Source: Ryuthela nishihirai (taxonomy: Eukaryota; Arthropoda; Arachnida; Araneae; Heptathelidae). From it: a stretch of 64,000 nt of DNA. The DNA lies in assembly GCA_038380435.1 (NCBI GenBank), contig JAWZYU010000009.1, forward strand, positions 60,107,901 to 60,171,900, written 5' to 3'. Positions 22,160 through 32,039 of this stretch are shown piece by piece. A model generated the notes under the pieces. The model made no database searches, was not told where the DNA came from, and saw only the letters and a program-made list of their open reading frames with translations. Position numbers and translations under genes: made by a program. The first letter of the stretch is position 1, and each line of letters begins with the position of its first letter.

Positions 22160-23265
22160 ACCATTTAATGTATATTATGAGTACTATATTTAGAAAAGCC
22201 CTCTATTTTAACTGTAATTTTTCCAATTTTTCACACTCCCTTATTAAAAAAAGCCCTTATCAAAAGTTCTGCCCCTTTATTAAAAACACTATCAAAACTG
22301 CCACCTGGTTGACCCACCTGTATTTTTGAATCCCCCCTCATTAAAACCCTCCTTATCAAAATTTCCACCCCTTTATTAAAAAACACCTACCTGTATTTTT
22401 AAGCCCTCTCTTTAAAGAACCACTGGTTAACCCACCTGCATTTTTTAAGCCCCCTGAAAAGTCACCTGAAAAGCCTCACGATTTTTGGTGGTGCCATGTA
22501 GTGTATACTTTAGGAAGATTTTAACAGAAATTATTCCCAATTTTTTAATCCCCCTCTTTTAAGGACTATCCCGCAGTAACTGTTTTAAAAGTGTGTCAGC
22601 AGAAAATTAAATGAAAAAAAATGCTATTGGGTTAAAAAAATAAAAGGAAAACGGCGGAAAAAAATATTTCTTTTATAAACAAATTATTCGTAATTTTTAA
22701 AAATATTGAGGGGTAATATGGTCTGGTGACCTGTATGGGTGACATAAAAGACCCGCTTTAGAACACGCAACAAGCGTTCGGTACCTCACCCCTACTATGG
22801 ACCACGTTTTATTGAAGGCTGTCGATACCCCTTTGCTTCCGTATCATTTCATTTCCATCTTACAACACGAAAACCCACTCGCAGCCTTGACCACTGTTTT
22901 AGGAGCCATCTCGAAATTTTTCTAAGTCGAGAGACGGTTGACAGAAATTCTGAATAAACCGCATTGTCATCCCCCTTTGTCTCAGGCCATCACACGATAT
23001 ACGGTGTGGAAAAATGTTTTGGAAATAATTTTTCATCCTCTTATCGAAACATTCCATTTCCCCTTTATGATAGGTCAGCTATTTGTTTCAGTGTACCCCA
23101 TCGAAAGAAGACAAACCATTTTGAAAATTCCCTTCATGCCCCTAAACCTCCAAGTGTTGCGACTCTCTTATTAAAAGTGGTCTCCATTGGATTGAAGGAT
23201 GATGCCGTCAGATATTTGTCTTCAGACATTTTCTGCACTTTCCACGTCAGGACTTGTTTTGGAAC
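22160..23265 (+). repeat. Left arm of foldback-like structure
   Basis: Pairs in inverted orientation with 24115-25500. Keeps an uninterrupted aaggactatcccgcagtaac at 22561-22580, which is the empty site for the SINE-B in the other arm. Short open frames at 22938-23275 are on the opposite strand to the similar right-arm frame. Confidence 0.85.
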
Positions 23266-24114
23266 GATAAAGTAGTTTTACGTTAAATTCTTATCTCTGC
23301 CATGTCTCAATTAATTACTCTCCGCAAGTATATCCGTTACGCGACATGGTTTAAAACTTTCTATTCCTAATACTTAACATATGTAGTACTTAACAGCTGT
23401 ATCCTGAACATATGATGCAAAATATTACTCGTTCCTAGGAAGTAACGCTACGAAGTAACAGTCGATAACAATTTCTTCATCGGAAGAAAAAATAGCTAAT
23501 TATTTGGAAGTAATCATTTTTTAAAAAATCTACAATTCTAAACACAAAAATCGTTTTTTCCACCGTTTACCGGCGAACATGTAATCCAATGACTCATCAC
23601 GCTGATGAAATTTCATTTCGCGTTGCGACCTCTCGTTAGTACACGTGTGTGCATTACACTTTACAAGGTCAGTTGTTTTCATCGGGTAAAAAAGAATTCT
23701 GTAAAGAATTTTTTGTACGCGGTTGAATGTTATAGAAAGTAAGCAGTGTTAAAAGTAGAAAAGAATTCATACGTTGCGGGTACCCTTGTGTTTCTGCTTA
23801 CGGTGTGTAAAGCATCTAACTTTAGTTCTACATCCAAGTCCAACGTGAATGTATGTTAATGGTATAGGGGATATTAGTTTTAACAAACACTATAAAATAC
23901 ACTAAGCTACTATAAAAATAATACACTTCATAAGTCTAACTAGATCCATATACTGATAACCCTCTCAACTTACCTGAGCTAATCCGTCAAAATTTTATTT
24001 GCAGCTTTACTGATAGTCGAAATTTAGCAAATACTTCAGCGATTATATCAATATATCTGTGGAACAACCTACATGAGAAAGTTTCTTCGATTCGTTAACA
24101 TAAAAATCCGCACG

Positions 24115-25500
24115 TTAACGAAACAAATCCTGACGCGGAAAGTGCAGAATACGTGTGAACAAAACTTTCTGTTGGCAACATCTTTTAACCCGATGGACAC
24201 TAATTTTAATTAGAGAAGCTCAACTCTTGGATGTTTAGGGGCGCGTAATTTCAAAATGGCTTGTCATCTTCCGATGGGGTACATTGAAACAAATAGCTGA
24301 CCTATCATAAAGGGGAAATGGGATGTTTCGATAAGAAGATGTAAAATTATATCCAAAACGTTGTTTCCATACCGTATCTCATGTGATCGCCTGAGACAAA
24401 GGGGGGATATAATTGGGGGGTGACAATGCCGTTTAGTCAGAAGGGCTGTCAACCGTCTCTGGACTTAGAAAAATTTCGAGATGGTCCTAAAACAGTGGTC
24501 AAGGCTGCGAGTTGGTTTTCATGTTGTAAGACATCGCGTCTGATATGGAAGCAAAAGGGTATCGACAGCACAGGGGGTGACGTGATCCAAGATTCATCTT
24601 TCAATAAAACGTGGTCCATAGTAAGGGTGACGTACCGAACGCTTGTTGCGTGTTCTAAAGCGAGTCTTTTATGTCACCCATACATGTCTCCAGACCTTAT
24701 TACGCCTCAATATTTTTCATAATTACGAATAATTTGTTTTTAAAACAAAGATTTTCTTTTCGCCGTTTCCTTTTATTAATTTTTTTTACCCAATAGCATT
24801 TTTTCGTTTCATTTTCTGCGGGACACACTTTTAAAACAGTTACTGCGGGATAGTCCTACGGCCGAGTGGTTAGCGCACTTGGCTACTGATCTAAGGGACC
24901 TGGGTTCGAGCCCTGGGTAAGGCACGGCTGTTTGTGTCGGTTTCCAGCTGAGGGCCTGACATCCTCTCGGACCTGCTACTATGGCATATAAACTGACAGG
25001 CTCCTGTCAGACCTCTGTGGCAAGCAGCTGCTTGAGGGGGTATTTATTTATTTTTTTTAGTCCTTAAAAGGGGAGCAGAACTGTTGATTAGGGGTTTTTT
25101 TAATAAGGGGGATTAAAAAATTGGGAATAATTTTGGTTAAAATCTTGTTAAAGTATTCACTGCATGGTGCCACCAAAAATCGTGGGGCTTTTCAGGTGAC
25201 TTTTCAGGGGGGCTTAAAAATACAGGTGGGTCAACGAGTGGTTCTATGAAAAGAGGGCTTAAAAATACAGGTAGGGTTTTTTAATAAAGGGAGGCGAAAA
25301 TTTTGATAAGGGGGGTTTTAATAAGGGGGAGTGAAAAATACAGGTGGGTCAACCAGGTGGCAGTTTTGATAGGGTTTTAATAAAAGGGGGGCGGAATTTT
25401 GGATAAGGGGCGTTTTTAATAAGGGGGTGTCAAAAAATCGAAAAATTACAGTTAAAATAGAGGGCTTTTCTACATATATTATTCATAATATACACTAGAT
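24115..25500 (-). repeat. Right arm of foldback-like structure
   Basis: Inverted partner of 22160-23265, longer because of a SINE-B at 24858-25058 and small indels. On the plus strand 24430-24720 it has an open stretch (PKTVVKAASWFSCCKTSRLI, later KTWSIVRVTYRTLVACSKA). The left arm, read on the minus strand, gives very similar peptides (PKTVVKAASGFSCC, KTWSIVGVRYRTLVACSKA); no known domain. Confidence 0.85.
24858..25058 (+). repeat. SINE-B copy with target-site duplication
   Basis: Full-length SINE-B with head gccgagtggttagcgcactt, B box ggttcgagccc, and tail gctgcttgagggggtattta followed by T-rich sequence. Flanked by agtcct at 24852-24857 and 25059-25064. The matching position of the opposite arm (22562-22567, aggact) has no SINE, which proves the insertion. 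Confidence 0.95.
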
Positions 25501-25504
25501 GGCG

Positions 25505-26245
25505 CCAAGATTTTTTAATAACAGGGCCGGAACTTTTGATAAGGTTTTTTTTAATGAGTCATCCAGGGGTCTTTATTAATTATGAATTATGAATTATTAA
25601 TTAATTATTATGAATTATTAATTATAAATATTAATAATGGAGTGTGGTTAGAAGGGACGTTGCCTGTGTCTTCATAGGGGGAAAGCACTGTGCATGGGGG
25701 TAATCAGGTTGGGAACTCACTACCCAGGTCAGAGTCCAGCTTTCACCACACTATGCCAAAAATATACACACAAGTAAAGGAGTCGTTGTTGTTTACCTCT
25801 CTTTTCTGTTTTTCTTTGTTTTTAACTCAATAATCCATATCAAAAATATTTTGTTTCAAAAACTGGAGTTGAGACTAATAATACTAATAAGTACATAAAA
25901 TGGCTTCATGGTTGTTATTTAATGTCTTTTTTTATTAATCTCAATAATTCACTGCGTAGCAACGCGGCATACTGCAGTCAAGGCAAGAAATGTATTTAGA
26001 AATGAGCATCGGAAGGTTTTTTTTTTAGTAAGTTCCTTTTGCTGAAACAACAACTCGCGAATATATGAAAGAAAATATTTCGCCAAAATGCATTGTTTGA
26101 AATGTTTGCCTCTAGGGAGGGGACTTATATATATATAGAAATATTTTTTAATCTTTTCATTTAGTAATAAAATAGGATGTTGGAGATGAGAAACAAAAGA
26201 GGTTTATTTTCTTATATCTCGTTCTCAAAAGAAAAAAGCTAATGT
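25505..26245. other. Unassigned AT-rich interval
   Basis: An attaattatgaattatt-type low-complexity repeat (25577-25635) and otherwise no recognised gene. Confidence 0.45.
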
Positions 26246-26246
26246 C

Positions 26247-26298
26247 GTCCCACCTATCTGTCCGTCCGTCTACAGACGGACGGACAGATAGGTGGGAC
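26247..26298. repeat. Perfect 25-bp-arm palindrome
   Basis: gtcccacctatctgtccgtc plus cgtct is mirrored exactly after a 2-bp centre. The tccg/cgga quartets give it strong cruciform potential. A G-run follows at 26318-26328. Confidence 0.92.
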
Positions 26299-26334
26299 AG
26301 ACATTCATTTTTTTGGCGGGGGGGGGGGATGATT

Positions 26335-26931
26335 AACCAAGGAATCACGCTTAATCAAGGTCACAGCTAAATTAGAAATTTCTTTTGGGTTAGATAGATA
26401 TTGACGAAATATTAGAATTCGCACCTTTTTAATCATCCAAAAGTTTAAATAACACTGGAAAATGTTGGAAATTGCAAACATTTAAACGAATATTACAAAA
26501 GATGTATTTACGGTAAAAATTTAAAATTCTGATGGTAGAATGTGAAGGTCATAAGATTTGCATACATTCTACCGTCCTTTTCACACCTTGCATTTTTACC
26601 TCTGCGTCTTTTTTTGACTGGCGGTCATATTTTATATCGTTCTTTTTGAGCCAACTTAGATTCCATGGTTCAAAACGAATCATAAATGCGTGTTAGTGCA
26701 CCTCATAAAATATTCTCTAATTTCAGTAATTAACGTAAACAGGATGGCAATGCAATATCGCGGTTAAGATTTTTCTGAAATAAAGCCGTTAGTGTTGCCC
26801 CGTAATATAATTATGGTGACGAAACGCATACTTTTTAATAGTGAAAGACAAAATCAAATGCTATGTAAATGGCACACTATGTAAATCAACAACTGAAAAA
26901 AGTACAACCAAGGAATCACGCTTAATCAAGG
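26335..26931 (+). repeat. 26-bp identical direct repeats 571 bp apart
   Basis: aaccaaggaatcacgcttaa plus tcaagg occurs at 26335-26360 and 26906-26931. The interval between them is AT-rich and unrecognised. Could be a duplication scar or the ends of an uncharacterised insertion. Confidence 0.75.
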
Positions 26932-26934
26932 AAC

Positions 26935-27600
26935 TATAAATATATTCGATTCGAGAAAACATGTTAATTATAACGTCTTCTGTTTTTCATTAAGACAGCA
27001 AATATCTTGAAGCACATGAACAAAAAAATTGGGGCTTATCCATTCCACAGTGTGTATTTTAATTCATTCGTTTAGCATATTTGCATTGCAATGAATTTTA
27101 AACGTTTTTAGACATATTTAAAAAGCGTAAAGAATAAATAGTTATAAATTTATGAGGAAGTAAAAAAAAATATTTTATTCACCCAAGGAGGATGAAAGGC
27201 ACGTTTCTTTGATATATTTGACTTCGAATAATCCAACCAAGAGATACATAGCTTTCTTTGGAGCACCCTTCCACTTATAGGGAAGCGCAGGAACTAAAAA
27301 TATGAGCACCCAAAACTAAATCCTCTCCTCTATTCAACACAAAAGGTATAATCGAAATAGGTTGATTAGCTGCAGAGATTATACTGAACGCTTTTATCTA
27401 TCCAAAGCAAAAAATAATATCGAAATCGATTGATTGGTTTCAGAGATATTACGTGGGCAAAGAGACGGACGAACGGTCGAATCTCGTGATACCATAAAAA
27501 CAAATTTTTATTTAAATAACACACAATGAAATTCTTGATTCGCAATATTATACATGAAATATAACTATTTTATCTTCTTTGGATATTAACATTTTTGGAG
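26935..27600. other. Unassigned AT-rich interval
   Basis: No gene or repeat recognised. Confidence 0.45.
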
Positions 27601-27604
27601 GCAT

Positions 27605-27890
27605 GTGCTTTGGCGAGTTATCTCATTTGACAAATCGACTTTGGACGAGTTGTCCACATTCGATGAATCGTCTTTGGACAAGTTGTCTCATTCAACGAAT
27701 CGATTTTGGTCAAGTTGCCTCATTTAACGAATTGAGTTTGGACGAATTGTCTGATTCGACTTTGGACGAGTTGTCTCTATCAGTCGACGAATAGACTTTG
27801 AATGAGTTGTCTCTATCAGTCGACTAATCGACTTTGGACGAGTTGTCTCTACCAGTCGATGAATGGACTTTTTGACGAATTGTCCAAGTT
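27605..27890 (+). repeat. Degenerate ~33-45 bp minisatellite
   Basis: About seven diverged units of tcgactttggacgagttgtc with an intervening ctcattcgacgaa or tctatcagtcgacgaa. An open frame across it (LDELS-type repeats) is a by-product. Confidence 0.8.
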
Positions 27891-28288
27891 AGATGTATTT
27901 GTATTGGCCTAATCGATATTGGGCCTGTAAATGGTAGCTAGGCATAAACTGGAAGGAGAGCTGTGTACCAATCCTTAGTGATAATGCACAGAACCGGCCA
28001 GGTCTAGCACCTAATGTCCGACCCCGCCTTCTCGTATTGCAGGCCGTTAGTACCTTTGAAAAGAGATATTCTCTTTTGGAAGGGAACGGAAGGGGAGGGC
28101 TGCCAGTTCAGTATGGTCTACTGATCTGGTCATCTATGACCACTTTTTTCTTTTTTTTTTCAACCCTGGTGAGTAGTGGTCAATTTCACAGGGTCCTGGT
28201 GCTGACCATTTATACCTACTAGACTGGACTAGTTTATGGATTTGAGCTTGATCATTGATCCTGGACTTGCTGCACTGGTGGACCTCTG

Positions 28289-29425
28289 TTGAGGGAGAAT
28301 CTGCTGCTGTGTTTTCTGTTTGCTTCTGGGTTGCCAGCCCTAAGTGAACAGAGACATGGGATACCTTATATCAGCTGGTGGATAATCCTAATCAGAGGCC
28401 ATCGCAGGTACCTGAACCTTAACTTAGCTAGTTGGGCATCGTCAAGCCTAAACTGCAGTAATGTGTCTCAGGCAAGCCATATGGCTCTTGAAAAAGTCCA
28501 TTTGAAAAGGTGGTGCCTGAAGTTCCTACCAGCATCGGTGACTTCAGCTTTTAGTGGAGGAGGAACTGGTCTTTGCCCCATGCCTGCGATCAGGGGGCTG
28601 TTTGATATTGTTGGCCCTACCAATCTCAATAAACCTAATTTCTTTAAAAATCCTACTAATCATTTTCTCTCTGCAGGAACGTTGAATGTGAGGACATTAC
28701 ATAGAGATTATTCTCTTGATGTCCTCACGCAGGAATTTCAGCGCTATAACCTAGATATCCTAGGCTTGCAAGAGACCAGATGGACAGGTAAAGATGAGAT
28801 ACTTAAAAATAACTTTAAATTTCTCTTTACAGGAAGGGAGGATGGAAAGCATCACCAAGGCGAGGGTCTGCTGCTCAGCAGACATGCTAGTGGTGCTCTA
28901 CTAGGATATGAGTGCATTAATGAAAGGTTTCTTACAGCAATATTTCAGACAATCATTAAAGACTGGAATGTTATATGCTGTTATGCTCGCATTGAGGATG
29001 CTGATGAGGATGAGAAAGATAGGTTTTACAGTCAACTTCAGGATATTTTGAATTCTGTCAAGAAAGGAGATATTACCCTTGTTCTAGGTGACTTCAATGC
29101 CAAAGTTATTACTGACTCTGACATTTGGGGAGGGGTGATAGTCCCTTTTCTTATTGGTAGCTGCAATGGCAATGGACAACGTCTCCTACAGGTAAGTAAA
29201 CTCAATGGTTTCAGAATAACTAACACATATTACAAACACCACGACATACATAAATACACATGGGTTTCACCTGATGGGCTGCATAAGAATATGATTGATT
29301 ACATATTAATTAACAGCAAATGTTTTAGTTCTGTTTGGAATACCAGGGCATATAGGGGAGCTGAAATTGGATCTGACCATTACCTTGTTAAAAGTGTTTT
29401 GCACCTTAAACTTAAACAGTGTTGA
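28289..29425 (+). pseudogene. RTE-like LINE endonuclease domain
   Basis: Endonuclease half of the LINE polyprotein (exonuclease-endonuclease-phosphatase fold), which nicks target DNA to prime reverse transcription. The 378-residue frame shows AGTLNVRTLH near residue 130, then LDILGLQETRWTG (catalytic Glu), LVLGDFNAKV (Asp/Asn), NMIDYILINS, and GSDHYLVK (the SDH active-site motif). The first ~125 residues have no recognised domain and the true start may be internal. The frame ends artificially because a 61-bp tandem duplication (29363-29423 repeated at 29424-29484) adds a length not divisible by three. Without it the frame would run on into the reverse transcriptase part. Confidence 0.88.
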
Positions 29426-31591
29426 AATTGGATCTGACCATTACCTTGTTAAAAGTGTTTTGCACCTTAAACTTAAACAGTGTTGTGCTAAAGTTAAAAA
29501 ATTAACCTTTAATACTGAAGCTCTGAAAGACCCAGTTATAGCTAAAGCTTACCATGATAGTTTACTTAGTCATTATGCCAGTCATTGTTTGCTTACTACT
29601 GAGGTTGAGGAAGAATGGGGCCATTTTAAACAGACATTTTTGGAAACTAACAGTACTCTTTTAGAAAAAAAGGAGCAGAGGAGACAGAATTATTTGAGTG
29701 ATAAGGCACTTGAGCTTATTTCAGAAACAAGGAACTGCAGGAATGTCCTTAATCAGCACCCTACTAGTCCTAATAGAAAGGATTACAGAGAGCTTCATAA
29801 ACGTGTAAAGGATCAGTTAGCTACTGATAAGAAACTTTGGCTTGATGGCTTGGCTGAAAAAGCTGAGGAAGCAGCTAGGCAGCACAATAGCAGAGAGCTG
29901 TACCAGATAGTTAATGTTTTATGTGGTAGAAAACAGACAGATATACAGGGATTGAAGGATAAACAAGGTAAGTTTATAGAAGGTGGGGATTCTGTCATGG
30001 CTAGGTGGGCTGAGCATTTCAGTGATGTTCTAAACAATGTGGTTAGTTCTACTCCCATTGTTTGCAATGATGATAGATGCATTGGTGGCTTTAATGTTGG
30101 CATATAACACATTATGAAGTTTTTTTGGCTATTTCTAAACTTAAACTTCATAAATCCCCAGGGGTAAATGAAATTACTACGGAAACGCTTAGAGCTGCGA
30201 ATGTTTCGGTTACCACTTGGATGACTGAAATTCTGAATATCTTTTATAATAAAGGCATGGTTCCTAAGGATTTTACCAGAGCTATTTTTCAAAAAAGGTG
30301 ATCGCAGTTCTTGTGATAACTATAGAGGTATCATCCTACACTCTGTTCCAGGTAAAGTTCTTTCCACGATTGTGCTTAATATAATTAAGAATCTGGTTGA
30401 CAGTCAATTGCGTGATGAGCAATGTGGATTCAGAAGTGGAAGGGGATGTATGGATCAGATATTTTGACTTAGGCAGATTCTTGAGAAATGTTTAGAGTTT
30501 CAGAAACCTTTGGTTGCTAGCTTTGTTGATTTCAAAAAGGCTTTTTGACTCTGTTGATCGTCATAATTTGTGATTGATTGTTAGATCATATGGTATACCA
30601 GACAAGTTAGTTAACATAATGAAAGCTCTCTATAATAACACTGAGTCATGTGTGAGAGTTGGTAAGTCTTGTAGTAATTGGTTTAGCATTATTTCTGGTG
30701 TTCGACAAGGGTGCATTTTGTCTCCTTTTCTCTTTAGTTTGGTTGTTGATTATGTTATGCGAAATTCACTTCAAGGGAAAGATTTTGGCCTTAAATGGGC
30801 TGGAGATACGAAAATTTCTGATTTAGATTATGCTGATGATTTAGCCCTTTTGGCAAATGATGTTGATGAGATGAACTCTTTCATTCGAGCTGTTGATGAG
30901 ACTGGTAGTAGAGTAGGTTTGGTTATAAACAGAGAGAAAACTAAAGTGATGAAAATTGGTCAGGCAGGCTGTGATTCAGTTCATCTGAATGGTTGCAGTC
31001 TTGAGCAGGTGTCACAGTTTAATTATCTTGGGAGCTATGTAGTAGATAATGCTGATGTGCGGCATGGGATTAACAGACGAATAGGGATTGCTGCCGGGAC
31101 TTTTAAGAATGTATGGAGATTGTGGAGAAATAGGCGTATACACCTAAAGACTAAAATTAGACTGTATAATAGTTTGGTTCTTTCTAGGGTTAGTTATGGT
31201 AGTGAGGCTTTGTAAACAAGATAACAGGAAACTAGATGCTTTTGATTCCAGATGCTTACTCAGCATCTTGGGCATTAGGTGGTTCAACTTTGTAACTAAA
31301 GATTATGTTAGGCAAAGGAGTCGGCAACCTCCTTTAAGCAGCATATTGTGCAGAGAGGGACTACGTTGGTTTGGCCATGTTGTTCGTATGAATAATTATA
31401 AATTGGTGAATAGGGTTATGAACAGTGTGCCTAAAAACCTCAGAAAGAGGGGGAAATTTAGGATGCGGTGGGCAGATAATGTCAAACAGGACCTTATTAG
31501 AATTGGTGTGCAGTGGCCAGATGCAGTAGATGTAGTTCAGAACAGACTTGCTTGGAGAACTAAATTGCACGATCTGGTTGGACCTCCGTAG
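29424..31591 (+). pseudogene. RTE-like LINE reverse transcriptase and C-terminal domain
   Basis: Continuation of the LINE polyprotein after the 61-bp duplication. 29484-30107 is a charged linker into the RT fingers. A frameshift near 30100 precedes KLHKSPGVNEITTETLR; another, in an A-run near 30292, precedes SSCDNYRGIILHSVPGK. A stop at about 30466 and a shift near 30542-30560 follow DEQCGFRSGRGCMDQ. Frame 30574-31215 contains ISGVRQGCILSPFLFSLVVD and the catalytic LDYADDLALLA. After one more shift, 31196-31591 gives the C-terminal LRWFGHVVRMNN and a RMRWADNVKQDL region, ending KLHDLVGPP. The YADD catalytic centre is intact, but five or so lesions make this copy inactive. Confidence 0.9.
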
Positions 31592-31624
31592 CCCATGGCT
31601 GCTTGAGGATGATGATGATGATGA

Positions 31625-31850
31625 TGTTGGGGTCCTTGTAGCCTAGCCATTTAGCCCATTGTGCTGGAGTCCTTGTAGCCTAGCCATTTAGCCCATTGTG
31701 TTGAGGTCCTTGTAGCCTAGCCATTTAGCCCATTGTGTTGAGGTCCTTGTAGCCTAGCCATTTAGCCCATTGTGTTGAGGTCCTTGTAGCCTAGCCATTT
31801 AGCCCATTGTATGTATAAAAGTGTCCCCCACAGGTGAATCAAATCATTAT
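31625..31850 (+). repeat. 37-bp tandem repeat (5 units) homologous to the SINE-A 3' end
   Basis: Five near-identical 37-bp units containing gtccttgtagcctagccatt and tagcccattgtgttgagg, followed by aaaagtgtcccccacaggtg. The unit and the following sequence align with the 3' end of SINE-A (gtccttgtgacctggtcatt, tagcccattgtgt, cagaggtaaaac). It begins 3-4 bp after the (gat)n tail of the LINE. Confidence 0.88.
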
Positions 31851-32039
31851 ATATATATACTAAATACTAGAATTAAACTGCGTAAAATATATCAGGGGAG
31901 TATTCACTCTTAGTTTAACGCCCATATCCCATTAGAGGAAAATTTGTTTTTAACCGGATGGGATTACGAATCCACATCTCCTGATAACATATGAGGTGCT
32001 CTGAACGTTGACTACCGACCGACGATCAAGATCCCCCCA

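Larger units (their letters stand above)
22160..25500. mobile_element. Foldback-like element with >1-kb inverted arms
   Basis: Left arm 22160-23265 and right arm 24115-25500 are inverted copies of each other along essentially their whole length (diverged, with small indels), around a non-coding core of about 850 bp (23266-24114). Outer parts of the arms contain short recurring modules such as ttattaaaa/ttatcaaaa with C-runs and cacctgtatttttaag, and a gccat.tagtgtata motif twice per arm. Inner parts are complex single-copy sequence. Long, internally repetitive arms around a unique core are the hallmark of foldback elements. No transposase was recognised, and target duplications are not clear. 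Confidence 0.8.
27900..31620 (+). mobile_element. RTE-like non-LTR retrotransposon
   Basis: A LINE with a 5' region (about 27900-28288), an apurinic-type endonuclease, a reverse transcriptase, a short C-terminal domain and a very short 3' end after the stop (gcccatggctgcttgagg followed by gat trinucleotides). Endonuclease-first order, short 3' UTR and microsatellite tail suggest the RTE group. A second, 5'-truncated copy lies at 42505-42955. The 5' boundary is an estimate. Confidence 0.8.

Noticed and set aside
24850..24925. Possible functional tRNA gene (gccgagtggttagcgcactt...ggttcgagccc)
   Set aside because: The acceptor stem does not close, and the sequence continues into the SINE-B body and tail; several copies share that layout.
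26157..26348. Small frame with a VRPSVDGRTDRW-type peptide
   Set aside because: Spans the perfect palindrome at 26247-26298 and a G-run; low-complexity artefact.
27579..27794. DELS-repeat protein
   Set aside because: By-product of the 27.6-27.9 kb minisatellite.
31619..31810. CRISPR-like array of regular repeats
   Set aside because: Units are directly adjacent with no spacers; the context is a eukaryotic LINE/SINE.
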